From positions 1 to 52,396 of the forward strand of contig CAYXAA010000031.1 in the NCBI GenBank assembly GCA_964462985.1: 52,396 nt of DNA, written 5' to 3'. Position numbers and translations under genes: made by a program. This DNA is from CAYXAA01 sp964462985 (GTDB lineage: Bacteria; Pseudomonadota; Alphaproteobacteria; Rhizobiales; Stappiaceae). Shown piece by piece: positions 42,743-50,506 of the stretch. How positions within the stretch are numbered: the first letter of the stretch is position 1; each line of letters begins with the position of its first letter. The notes under the pieces were generated by a model. That model saw only the letters and a list, made by a program, of their open reading frames with translations. It was not told the DNA's origin and searched no databases.

Positions 42743-43881
42743 ACCGTGGTCTCCGTGGGCATGAGCTTGACGGGAAAGGATCGGCTCTGGCGGTGCCAAA
42801 GATCGGCATAGGCCTCGATCTGCCGCAGCGTGAGATCGCGCGAGCCGCCGGGATCGCGGTAATAGGCGCGGTACCACTCGTTGGTCGCCTCGACCGCGCC
42901 TTCGATGCTCAGGAGCGGAACCCAGCCGAGTTCGATCCGTGCCTTGGTGCTGTCCAGCCGCAGCACTGCGGCCTCCTTCGGCTCCATGGGACGGCGTTCG
43001 ACCACATAGCCGGGGATGGCACCATCCCAACCGGAGGTCACGAGAGCGGCGAGCGTTTCGACGTCGATCGCCGCGTCGATTCCGGGGCCGAAATTCCAGG
43101 CTCCGGCATAGCGAGGTCCGTCCTGCAACAGGCAGGCGGCGAGCATCAGGTAGCCGCGAACGGGCTCCATCACGTGCTGCCAAGGCCGGATGTGGCCAGG
43201 ATTGCGGATCCGTGTTGGATGGCCAGTACCGACGGCACGCATCAGATCCGGCACCAAGCGGTCGGTACCCCAATCGCCGCCGCCAATGACATTTCCGGCG
43301 CGCACGGAGGCAAGCTGGGGACCGCCGGGATCGCTGAAGAAGGATGACCGGTAAGCTGCGGCAACGAGCTCCGCGCAGCCTTTTGACGACGAGTAGGGAT
43401 CGCTGCCGCCCATCGGGTCGCTTTCGCGGTAACCCCAGACCCATTCGCGATTGTCATAGCATTTGTCGCTGGTGACGACGATGATGCCCTTGAGAGACGG
43501 CATCCGGCGCGCGCTCTCCAGCACGACGGCTGTTCCGACCACGTTCGTGAGGTACGTATCCACCGGGTCGGCAAAGGAGGTCCGCACCACCGGCTGAGCG
43601 GCCATATGGATCAACAGTTCGAAGTCCTCGCCGCCTACAGCCCGGTCGAACGCCTCTTGGGAACGAATGTCGCCGATGCGGCTGTCAACGAGCGTGTCCA
43701 GACCGACGGCTGACGAGAAGGACGGCGGCGGCTGGGGCAATGCGATGCCGATTACCTGCGCGCCGAGGCGGTGCAGCCACATGCACAGCCAGCCGCCTTT
43801 GAACCCGGTGTGGCCGGTGACCAGGACCCGCCGTCCGTTCAGGAGGGCACCGAGGCGCCGCTCATCCACGCGCGCCTCCAT
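42733..43881 (-). CDS. rfbG: CDP-glucose 4,6-dehydratase
   Basis: Converts CDP-D-glucose to CDP-4-keto-6-deoxy-D-glucose. The 382-aa extended SDR has VLVTGHTGFKGGWLCMWL (NAD site), IHMAAQPVVRTSFADP, the SDKCYDN catalytic motif and YSSSKGCAEL with Tyr and Lys, and VRAGNVIGGGDWGTDRLVPD, all typical of RfbG. Its start overlaps rfbF by 20 bases and its end overlaps the 3-dehydrase gene by ten, so the three are translationally linked. Length fits the family. Confidence 0.95.
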   Translation of the reverse strand: MEARVDERRLGALLNGRRVLVTGHTGFKGGWLCMWLHRLGAQVIGIALPQPPPSFSSAVGLDTLVDSRIGDIRSQEAFDRAVGGEDFELLIHMAAQPVVRTSFADPVDTYLTNVVGTAVVLESARRMPSLKGIIVVTSDKCYDNREWVWGYRESDPMGGSDPYSSSKGCAELVAAAYRSSFFSDPGGPQLASVRAGNVIGGGDWGTDRLVPDLMRAVGTGHPTRIRNPGHIRPWQHVMEPVRGYLMLAACLLQDGPRYAGAWNFGPGIDAAIDVETLAALVTSGWDGAIPGYVVERRPMEPKEAAVLRLDSTKARIELGWVPLLSIEGAVEATNEWYRAYYRDPGGSRDLTLRQIEAYADLWHRQSRSFPVKLMPTETTVCA

Positions 43882-44698
43882 GGTTCACCGCGGTTGCCCG
43901 GTCCGTTCCGGCATTCCCGCGGACGGGTCCACCGAAGTCTAGCCACGGCGGAACCGCCTCCTCGCACAGGCTGTTCAGGTGGTCGCGGTCACGGACCGTG
44001 TCCATCGGGTGCCAGAAGCCCTTGTGCTTGTAGGCAAATAGCTGCCCATCCTGCGCCAGCTGGGCGAGCGGGGCGGCTTCGAGCGGATCTGCCGGCCCTG
44101 AAATGTAGTCAAGAACGCCTGGCTCGAAGACGAAGAAACCTCCATTGATCCAGGTTTCGTGCTTGCGCACCTTCTCCGTGAATTCCACCACCTGGTCGCC
44201 TTCAAGCTCCAGGTTACCGAAGCGGGCAGGGGGTTGAACCGCCGTGACCGTCGCCAGGCGGCCGTGAGAGCGGTGAAAGGACAGAAGGGCCTCCAGGTCG
44301 ATGTTGCCGACACCATCGGAGTACGTGACCATAAAGGTATCGTTCTCCAGCCAATCCCTGAGCCGAAGAAGGCGTCCGCCGGTCATCGTGGGAACGCCGG
44401 TGTCGACCACCGACACGTTCCAATCCAGCGGCCGGGTAGGACGCAGGATCATCGAGCCGTTGCCGACGGCTACCGTGAAATCCGAAAGCGACAAGTGAAA
44501 GCTGTGAAAGAAGCTCTTGAGCATCATGCATTTGTAGCCGCCAGCCACGATGAAATCGCGAAATCCCCAGTGGCTGTAGATGTCCATGACGTGGAGAATG
44601 ACGGGACGCCCCCCGACCTCCACCATCGGCTTGGGAATGCGCGTTGTCTCCTCGGCCAGTCGTGAACCGAGACCTCCGGCGAGCAGCACGATTTTCAT
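43862..44698 (-). CDS. rfbF: glucose-1-phosphate cytidylyltransferase
   Basis: Makes CDP-glucose from CTP and glucose-1-phosphate, the entry step of the CDP-deoxysugar pathway. The 278-aa protein begins MKIVLLAGGLGSRLAEET and has KPMVEVGGRPVILHVM, YSHWGFRDFIVAGGYK, VTYSDGVGNID and GGFFVFEPGVLDYI, the standard RfbF landmarks. ATG 44698 was chosen because the nucleotidyltransferase motif starts at once; 24 upstream in-frame codons belong to a leader with strong hairpins. First gene of the seven-gene minus-strand unit. Confidence 0.95.
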   Translation of the reverse strand: MKIVLLAGGLGSRLAEETTRIPKPMVEVGGRPVILHVMDIYSHWGFRDFIVAGGYKCMMLKSFFHSFHLSLSDFTVAVGNGSMILRPTRPLDWNVSVVDTGVPTMTGGRLLRLRDWLENDTFMVTYSDGVGNIDLEALLSFHRSHGRLATVTAVQPPARFGNLELEGDQVVEFTEKVRKHETWINGGFFVFEPGVLDYISGPADPLEAAPLAQLAQDGQLFAYKHKGFWHPMDTVRDRDHLNSLCEEAVPPWLDFGGPVRGNAGTDRATAVNHGGARG

Positions 44699-44737
44699 GA
44701 CCGCCTCATAGTGTTGCACGGAGTGGGCAGCGATGGT

Positions 44738-44788
44738 CTCTCTCCGCCCTGGTAGGCGCCACAAGGACACCTGGCCGGGCGGAGAGAG
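44738..44788 (-). promoter_or_regulatory. long hairpin in the rfbF leader
   Basis: CTCTCTCCGCCC (44738-44749) pairs perfectly over 12 bp with GGGCGGAGAGAG (44777-44788) around a 27-nt loop that can fold further. It lies 40-90 bases upstream of the rfbF start, on the transcribed leader. There is no T run after it. A role in attenuation or antitermination is inferred. Confidence 0.5.
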
Positions 44789-44832
44789 GCGGACTAGCGC
44801 CGCAGTTTTCGATGTGGCTCAATTGAGAATTA

Positions 44833-44849
44833 ACAGAGCGGAGCTCTGT
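44833..44849. promoter_or_regulatory. operator-like inverted repeat upstream of rfbF
   Basis: ACAGAGC and GCTCTGT separated by three bases, flanked by TTAA on the left and, two bases out, TTAA on the right. The position just inside the AT-rich promoter block suggests a protein-binding site for a regulator not identified here. Confidence 0.4.
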
Positions 44850-45125
44850 ACTTAATCCTTCGCCAAAAAATAGTATCGTTTCTCCCCAATTTCTTGTATA
44901 AATCAAATCAGTATTCAGAATATCTATTTTCTTTTATGAATATCGTCATATTTTACGGATGGTAGGGAGAATCGGCAAGGTGTTCTAGGTCAGGTTATCC
45001 CGCCACTTCGCGTCGGGGATTCCCTTTCTCCAATTCGGAAAGCCGGTGTGGCTGTTCGGATCGCGCAGACAGATCTGGTGACCAGTTCAATTCGAATCCG
45101 TTTAAGTTTTTAAGTATTGGAGCTC

Positions 45126-45160
45126 GCCAATTTGCTGAACTGAGCAAAGAGATATTTGGC
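45126..45160 (+). promoter_or_regulatory. nested stem-loop in the leader of the GT-C gene
   Basis: GCCAA (45126-45130) pairs with TTGGC (45156-45160) and directly inside it TTTGCT (45131-45136) pairs with AGCAAA (45143-45148), leaving a GAACTG loop and a 7-nt bulge. It ends 28 bases before the gene start. Possible translational control. Confidence 0.35.
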
Positions 45161-45188
45161 GGCCTCAGATTGCTGGGTGAGATGAACC

Positions 45189-46790
45189 ATGCACAAGATG
45201 GTAGAGCGTGTCCGGCCGCGTCACGCTCATTTGAGCGCTGCGGTGATCACTGCCGTTTCGGCCGTGCTTCTTCTTGCCATATTTGCTCGGATGATGAACT
45301 ACGAATTGCGCCGGGACGAAAGTCTCTATGTTCCTCCCATTCGCCTCATGGCGAACCAGACGCTCTATCAGGACTTCTTCTACAACCACGTCCCGGGAAG
45401 TGCCTGGTGGTTCTACGGGCTCGGCCGGCTGACCGGTCTCGATGCACTGCTGCTCACGGGACGGCTGGCCGTGCTGGTTGGTTGGCTGATCTTCGCCGGC
45501 AGCATCGGTTGGGTATCCTACCACCTAACCCGATCAGTGCTCGCAAGCTGGTGCATCGTCATATTGTCGTTGCTCAATCCGCTGTTTCTGGCTCAGACAG
45601 GCATGACGGCAACCAACAACCTGCTGCCGCTGCCCTTCGCCTTTCTGGGCCTGTCCCTCTTCGTCTTCGGTGTGAAGGGGGAGCGCCCGCGTCCGCTCCT
45701 GATAGCGCTCGCCGGGTTCTGCCTGTCCGCCGCCGTTGACATGAAGGTGAGTGCCGTCGCCTTCATCCCGACGGTGGTGCTGGCCGCATTTGTGCTGCCG
45801 TGGTCAGCCGCCTTTTCCGACCGCTTGCTGCGGGGTGTACTGCCACTTGCTGCCGGTGGGCTGATCGGCGGGCTGCCGATCCTTTACAACCTGCTGACGG
45901 AGCCGGCGCAGTTCCTGGCCCACATCGTCGGCTACCACACCGGTCCACACATTGCGTACTGGACTGACCCGGCGATGCTCGAGGAGGAGGTGGCCCGATC
46001 GATGGGTGCCAAACTCCTGCTTGCTTTTGATATCTGGCTCGCCGGTTCCGTTGCCGTTTCGCTCTCTGCGCTTGTTGCCCTGGTGATCATATTCATCAGG
46101 AACGGATCGGATTGGGACCGGCCTAGGAGGCAATGGCTGTTCGCGTCACTTGCCGTCGTCACAGCCACAGCGATGTCTGCCGCGATCCTCAGTTTCCTGC
46201 CGGTCCCCGGGTTTCCGCAATATTTTGCAGCTCCTCTCGTCTGCCTTCCGCTGGCGCTCGCCCTGCTTTTTGGCGGGTTGACCCACGGGGGCCGGCAGGC
46301 CGCCTTTCCGGCCATTCTCGCCGCGACCGTCGTGGTGCTGGTGGCGTGCACGCCCCGCCTGCTGCAACATGCGACGAAGCTGGTCAGTCCAGAGCGCTGG
46401 ACGGTGACACGTGTGCACAAGGGCGGGGAGGCAATTGCAACGGCGCTTTCGGGAGTGAAGGGAAGGGTGGCGACGCTGTCACCGATCTATCCGCTCGAAG
46501 GGGGGCTCGATGTATATCCAGAACTTGCGACAGGGCCCTTTGCCTACCGTACCGGCGATCTGACTGAGCCCGGTCTGGCTGCCTTCTACCGTATGACGAG
46601 CCCTTCGACGGTCGAGGTCCTTCTGGAGGCTGACCCGCCGGCTGCCCTGCTTCTCGGCTTCGACGAGCGGCTGGAGCAGCCGCTAAAGGCGTTCGCCGTT
46701 CGCAACGGTTACCGGCCTGAGCGGAATGTCATTATCCAGGACCGCTACGGGGCCGGGGTGCTCTATGTCAGGCCTTCACCAGGGTCATGA
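45189..46790 (+). CDS. polytopic GT-C glycosyltransferase (GT39/ArnT-like)
   Basis: A 533-aa inner-membrane protein with roughly eleven helices followed by a periplasmic C-terminal domain of about 140 residues. The first periplasmic loop has ELRRDESLYVPP, placing acidic residues where GT-C enzymes such as ArnT and PMTs hold their metal and catalytic site. These enzymes use polyprenyl-phosphate sugars as donors and act on the periplasmic side. Its neighbours GtrA and GtrB would supply such a donor, so it may be the final transferase of a three-part modification system. It ends 23 bases inside the convergent GT4 gene. Confidence 0.82.
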   Translation: MHKMVERVRPRHAHLSAAVITAVSAVLLLAIFARMMNYELRRDESLYVPPIRLMANQTLYQDFFYNHVPGSAWWFYGLGRLTGLDALLLTGRLAVLVGWLIFAGSIGWVSYHLTRSVLASWCIVILSLLNPLFLAQTGMTATNNLLPLPFAFLGLSLFVFGVKGERPRPLLIALAGFCLSAAVDMKVSAVAFIPTVVLAAFVLPWSAAFSDRLLRGVLPLAAGGLIGGLPILYNLLTEPAQFLAHIVGYHTGPHIAYWTDPAMLEEEVARSMGAKLLLAFDIWLAGSVAVSLSALVALVIIFIRNGSDWDRPRRQWLFASLAVVTATAMSAAILSFLPVPGFPQYFAAPLVCLPLALALLFGGLTHGGRQAAFPAILAATVVVLVACTPRLLQHATKLVSPERWTVTRVHKGGEAIATALSGVKGRVATLSPIYPLEGGLDVYPELATGPFAYRTGDLTEPGLAAFYRMTSPSTVEVLLEADPPAALLLGFDERLEQPLKAFAVRNGYRPERNVIIQDRYGAGVLYVRPSPGS

Positions 46791-47904
46791 CGGGCTCGCG
46801 GTCCAGGGCCCGCGCAATTGCAGCGTCCCACATGTCCAGGACGGACGCTGTCGAATAGCGGTCCAGGCTCGCCGGCGCGTTGCGGCAGAGCCGGCTGCGG
46901 AGCTCTGGATCGGTGAGCGTTCGCGTTATCGCCGCTGCAAGCGCCTGGCTGTCATCGCATGGAACCAGCAGGCCGGAGTGTCCGTCCTGCACGATCTCGG
47001 AGGGCCCCCACGGGCAGTCTGATGATACGACCGCCATCCCGCCTGCCATCGCCTCCAGAAGAACGTTCGGGAACCCTTCGAAACGCGAACTCAGCACAAA
47101 GACTGCCCCCGGCGAGAGCCAATCGCCGGGCGAGCGGCTGACGCCGGCCAAGTCAACCGATCGGTCGAGCCCCAGGTCCGAAATCTGCCGTTCCAGTGCG
47201 GGCCGCTCCGGCCCTTCGCCGTAGATCGTGAGGGTCGCTTCCGGGAGATGCCTGACCACTTCGCAAAAGGCGTCAAGCAGCAGATCGAAGCCCTTCTGCC
47301 GGTCGAGACGACCGACGGCGACGGCCCTGAGGCCAGGTCCCGCTTCGGGAGGTCGCCTCAGCGATGGTGTGATCGGATTGGGCACGACGGCGGCCTTTTC
47401 CTTGAGTCGAGCGGGCAGTCGGGCCCGTGCGCTTTCGGTCTGCATCACGATCCCCGCCGCCTGTTGGGCCGCGAGCGGCTGCGCCCAACGCCAGAATGGG
47501 TTCATCTGTTGCAATTCGAAGTTGTTTCGCTCGGATATGATGAGCGGGATGCCAAGCCCACTGGCCGCGACTACTGCCACGACATTGATTTTCGTCAGGA
47601 AGGACAGGACAATGTCGGGCTGGATAGCGACAAGTCGCCGGCGGAGTGACGGCAGGGCCGCTACCGACCCCAAATGGCGCGACAAATGCCTGGAGCGTCC
47701 CAGGGCTTCGACTTGAATCGCGGGATCGTATGAAAAATAAGATGAGGGTTCGGCGGCATTCAGGGCGATGACGTGAACCGTGTCGCCGGCGGCAAGGCGC
47801 CGGTGCGCCAGCAAATTGACGATCTTCTCCGCGCCGCCTGCTCCGAGTCCGGCTAACACAAACACGACACGCAAGGTGAATCCTTCCCTGAACCAGGAGG
47901 GCAT
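46768..47904 (-). CDS. GT4-family glycosyltransferase
   Basis: A 378-aa cytoplasmic glycosyltransferase of the GT-B fold. Marks are VVFVLAGLGAGGAEKIVNLLAHRL-like text at the start (glycine-rich loop), VPNPITPSLR, AVGRLDRQKGFDLLLDAF and the EX7E motif in SRFEGFPNVLLEAMAGGMAVV. Likely builds a surface polysaccharide; donor and acceptor are unknown. ATG 47904 is close to the homologous start; a longer frame runs to 47976. It converges on the GT-C gene with a 23-base overlap of coding ends. Confidence 0.9.
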   Translation of the reverse strand: MPSWFREGFTLRVVFVLAGLGAGGAEKIVNLLAHRRLAAGDTVHVIALNAAEPSSYFSYDPAIQVEALGRSRHLSRHLGSVAALPSLRRRLVAIQPDIVLSFLTKINVVAVVAASGLGIPLIISERNNFELQQMNPFWRWAQPLAAQQAAGIVMQTESARARLPARLKEKAAVVPNPITPSLRRPPEAGPGLRAVAVGRLDRQKGFDLLLDAFCEVVRHLPEATLTIYGEGPERPALERQISDLGLDRSVDLAGVSRSPGDWLSPGAVFVLSSRFEGFPNVLLEAMAGGMAVVSSDCPWGPSEIVQDGHSGLLVPCDDSQALAAAITRTLTDPELRSRLCRNAPASLDRYSTASVLDMWDAAIARALDREPVMTLVKA

Positions 47905-47966
47905 GCGGGTAGCCCGTGCGCGGTCGCCCACAGGGACGTCGTCCCGAGTGCTTTGACGATGATGGA

Positions 47967-47992
47967 GGGCGGTCAATTTCGATCGACCGCCC
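47967..47992 (-). terminator. hairpin after the response regulator gene
   Basis: GGGCGGTC (47967-47974) and GACCGCCC (47985-47992) form an 8-bp perfect stem with a 10-nt loop, 23 bases after the regulator stop and 62 bases before the GT4 start. There is no T run, so it is only a candidate end for the two-component transcript. Confidence 0.4.
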
Positions 47993-48015
47993 CGCCGGCT
48001 GGCGCTTTGTTGGCG

Positions 48016-48717
48016 TCAGCCTGGTGCGGACGGCTCGTTCAGGTCCGTCGTGTTCATCCAGCCGTGTTCGACGGCGAAGCGGACGATTTGCGCACGCGAA
48101 TGAAGGTCCAACTTTTCGGTGGCTCTTGCCTTGTAGGTTTCCACCGACTTGATGCTGATGTTGGCCCGGGCGGCTATTTCCTTGTTGGCGTAACCGAGCG
48201 CCACCATACGCAGCACATATTCTTCCCGTTCCGTCAGGCCGAGCGCTCCGAGGGTAGAGGGCAGCGCCCCATTGTTCTCGGAGGAAGGAGAGGGCGAAGA
48301 CGTTGTCATCTCCTGGGCGGTGGGCGGATCGAGAAACAGCCCGCCGAGCATCGCCGACCGGATCGCGACCAGAAGGTTTTGATCCGCCGAACGCTTCTGG
48401 ACAAATCCCTTCACACCAACCTGGAGGGCCTGCTGGACGAAGGTGCGCTCGTCATGCAGCGTCATCATCACGATGTGGCCGCGGTAGCCGTCTGAAATGA
48501 TCTGCTTGGCGAGGGCCAGACCGTTCGCGTCGGGAAGCGAGACGTCCAGGATGGTCACATCCGGGTCTGTCTGCTCGATCAGGGACACGGCGTCCGCGCC
48601 GGTGTTGGCTACACCGACGCAGACAATATCGTCCGACTGTTCGATCAATGCGCGCGCACCGGCGACCACCACGGGATGGTCGTCGACGACAATGACACGG
48701 ATGGGCGTCGTAGTCAT
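48016..48717 (-). CDS. NarL/FixJ-type response regulator
   Basis: A 233-aa two-domain regulator. The receiver (about 1-125) begins IRVIVVDDHPVVVAG, with the phosphoacceptor Asp in VTILDVSLPDANG and the conserved Lys in GVKGFVQKR; a Ser-rich linker follows; the LuxR HTH (about 165-225) has LTEREEYVLRMVALGYANKEIAARANISIKSVETYKARA. Its gene begins 20 bases after the kinase gene, so they form a pair. Position inside the polysaccharide region suggests, but does not show, control of those genes. Confidence 0.93.
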   Translation of the reverse strand: MTTTPIRVIVVDDHPVVVAGARALIEQSDDIVCVGVANTGADAVSLIEQTDPDVTILDVSLPDANGLALAKQIISDGYRGHIVMMTLHDERTFVQQALQVGVKGFVQKRSADQNLLVAIRSAMLGGLFLDPPTAQEMTTSSPSPSSENNGALPSTLGALGLTEREEYVLRMVALGYANKEIAARANISIKSVETYKARATEKLDLHSRAQIVRFAVEHGWMNTTDLNEPSAPG

Positions 48718-48737
48718 GACTCCGAGTCCCTCCGGGC

Positions 48738-49655
48738 TTAGTGATGCGTCAGAGGTATGGTCACCACCACACACGTTCCGCGGTGGTTCACCGGACTTCG
48801 GATCTTAAATTTGCCCCCGACTTCATCGACGCGCTCGCGCATACCGGCAATGCCGTGATGGACCCTGTCGCAGTCATTGTACATGTCTGGCGATCCGACG
48901 AAACCGCGGCCATCATCCTCGATCGTGAGCGCGATCTCCGATGCGGTGAAGCTTAGCCTGACTGTGACGAGCGTTGCGTCGGACGCATGCTTTGCAATGT
49001 TCGTCAGCGCCTCCTGTACAACCCTGAATATGACCTCGGTCGTCGACGAATCCGTCTCGACCCCGCCCTCCGGCTCATGCTCGAAGCGTGTCTCGATCAG
49101 GGCAACGCTCTCCCAGCGGCTGATCATATCCGACAACGCCGGAATCAACTCGGCTCCGGTCGGGAGGTTGATGCCGTGCGTGATCGCCTTGAGTTCGTCG
49201 GTGAACCGCAGAAGGGTCGGGCGCAGCTCCGACAGCTCCATGCGCAGATCTGCATCCTCGATCCGACGCTCGATTGCGGCCAGACGCAACATCACGCCAA
49301 CGATGTATTGGCCGACATGGTCGTGCAGATCCCTGGCAATCCTGTGACGCTCCCGTTTCAGGAGATGCGCGAAGGCAAGGTCGGCCGACTGAACATCTTC
49401 GTGTCTGTCTGCATTGCAGACCACGCGGGCTGTTGTCGATGCGGCCGGGAGCAACGGCATCCTTAACAGATCAAACGGTATGTCAATTCTTATCTGGCCG
49501 GCGTCGTTTACTGCCTTCCCCTGATATGAGTTTAAAATTTCCCCTCCATTTGGTGACTCTTTCTGTATTTCATTATTGATATGATCAATTCTATGGTCCA
49601 TGTTTTTGACCCTCTGGATCAAGCGCGAATAGTATAAGCTGCGTTTGATTTTCAT
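48738..49655 (-). CDS. soluble HisKA_3 sensor histidine kinase
   Basis: A 305-aa kinase without predicted membrane helices. The first 95 residues match no known sensor domain that I can see. The dimerisation/H box ERHRIARDLHDHVGQYIVGV (phosphorylated His) follows, then the HATPase domain with VVQEALTNIAKHASD (N box), IEDDGRGF (G1) and HHGIAGMRERVDEVGG. This is the NarX/DegS-like class. It lies first in the pair, with the response regulator 20 bases downstream. The signal must be intracellular or come from a partner protein. Confidence 0.92.
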   Translation of the reverse strand: MKIKRSLYYSRLIQRVKNMDHRIDHINNEIQKESPNGGEILNSYQGKAVNDAGQIRIDIPFDLLRMPLLPAASTTARVVCNADRHEDVQSADLAFAHLLKRERHRIARDLHDHVGQYIVGVMLRLAAIERRIEDADLRMELSELRPTLLRFTDELKAITHGINLPTGAELIPALSDMISRWESVALIETRFEHEPEGGVETDSSTTEVIFRVVQEALTNIAKHASDATLVTVRLSFTASEIALTIEDDGRGFVGSPDMYNDCDRVHHGIAGMRERVDEVGGKFKIRSPVNHRGTCVVVTIPLTHH

Positions 49656-50506
49656 GGCATTTTCCTTAAGTATTGATTATAGTATGTTTTATTTACTTGA
49701 AATATTTACCTGATTTATATTACTTTTACATAAAACATGTAGGATTACTATATTTTATCGTATGTGCCGGCCTCGAGGCGTGAATATTGTTCATCATTCT
49801 GGGTTTTCGGGATTGTCATTTAATTTCAGGCGCAGGACTTCCTCGACGAACCGCGCTGAGAGGCGAACTTTAAGTCATTTGTCCCTTGGTCGGGCTTCTC
49901 CGGTTCGTCCTGCCGGCACGGCACCTGGCTGTTCTATCTCCCCAGGCTAAGCTCTCTGGCGTTGTCCAATGCACAGAAGGGGGGAACATTACCTACCCCT
50001 CTCCGCCCTCTAAAGTATAATACACCGTTAACGCTGCGTATGATACGCCACCTCGTCAGGATTTTCCCTACGTAATGTGGGACTTTTCATTTTTGTGATG
50101 CGGCATCGTCGATATAGCTTGTGACTTGTGCATCGTAGGTCGCAAGATAACAACTTTTATAATCTATTTTATTGTGTCAAATTTGTGAAAATTAAATGGC
50201 AAAAAGATGGCGATATAGTTTAAACTACATTATATTGTATATTATTTATTTAATATGACAGCTATATCCAATTATTATCTTAGAATTTTTTGATTATTCG
50301 CATAATTCGGCGTGATATCAATGTATATGTTTGAACGTAGTATTTATGAAAAGATGGGAATGATTGCGGAGCCGCACTCTGTGATTGCGAAAAGCGCGCA
50401 CGCTTGCGTCAATACTGCTTGCAACTCCTTACGGCCCGTTGACCGCGTCAGCAGCATCCGTGTTCGGACGTATTCTTCTGGTGGAGCAGTAAAGGTGGGT
50501 CGTTCA
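49656..50506. other. 851-bp AT-rich region without genes
   Basis: Two clearly AT-rich stretches (about 49660-49760 and 50080-50340) bracket a more balanced middle. A TATAAT at 50016-50021 lacks a matching -35, and the palindrome GCGTATGATACGC lies at 50036-50048. Short open frames such as 49762-49950 have no ribosome site or recognisable residues. The region must include the promoter of the kinase gene. It may also be a target for AT-rich-DNA silencers such as MucR/Ros. Confidence 0.5.
50036..50048. promoter_or_regulatory. perfect palindrome in the AT-rich spacer
   Basis: GCGTATGATACGC, a 6-bp inverted repeat around one base, located 14 bases after a TATAAT. It could be a regulator binding site; no candidate protein can be assigned. 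Confidence 0.3.

Larger units (their letters stand above)
44699..45188. promoter_or_regulatory. 490-bp divergent control region of the rfb unit and the GT-C gene
   Basis: No gene. From left to right it holds the rfbF leader hairpin (44738-44788), the palindrome CTCAATTGAG (44818-44827), a 7-bp inverted repeat (44833-44849), an AT-rich block (about 44860-44960) suited to divergent promoters, and a nested stem-loop in the leader of the plus-strand gene (45126-45160). Confidence 0.55.

Noticed and set aside
44738..44788. JUMPstart/ops element in the rfb leader
   Set aside because: CTGGTAGG within the loop recalls part of the JUMPstart sequence, but it is on the strand opposite to rfbF and the ops core GGCGGTAGC is absent.
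49762..49950. 62-codon plus frame in the AT-rich spacer
   Set aside because: No ribosome binding site, Arg/Ser-rich, no recognisable residues.
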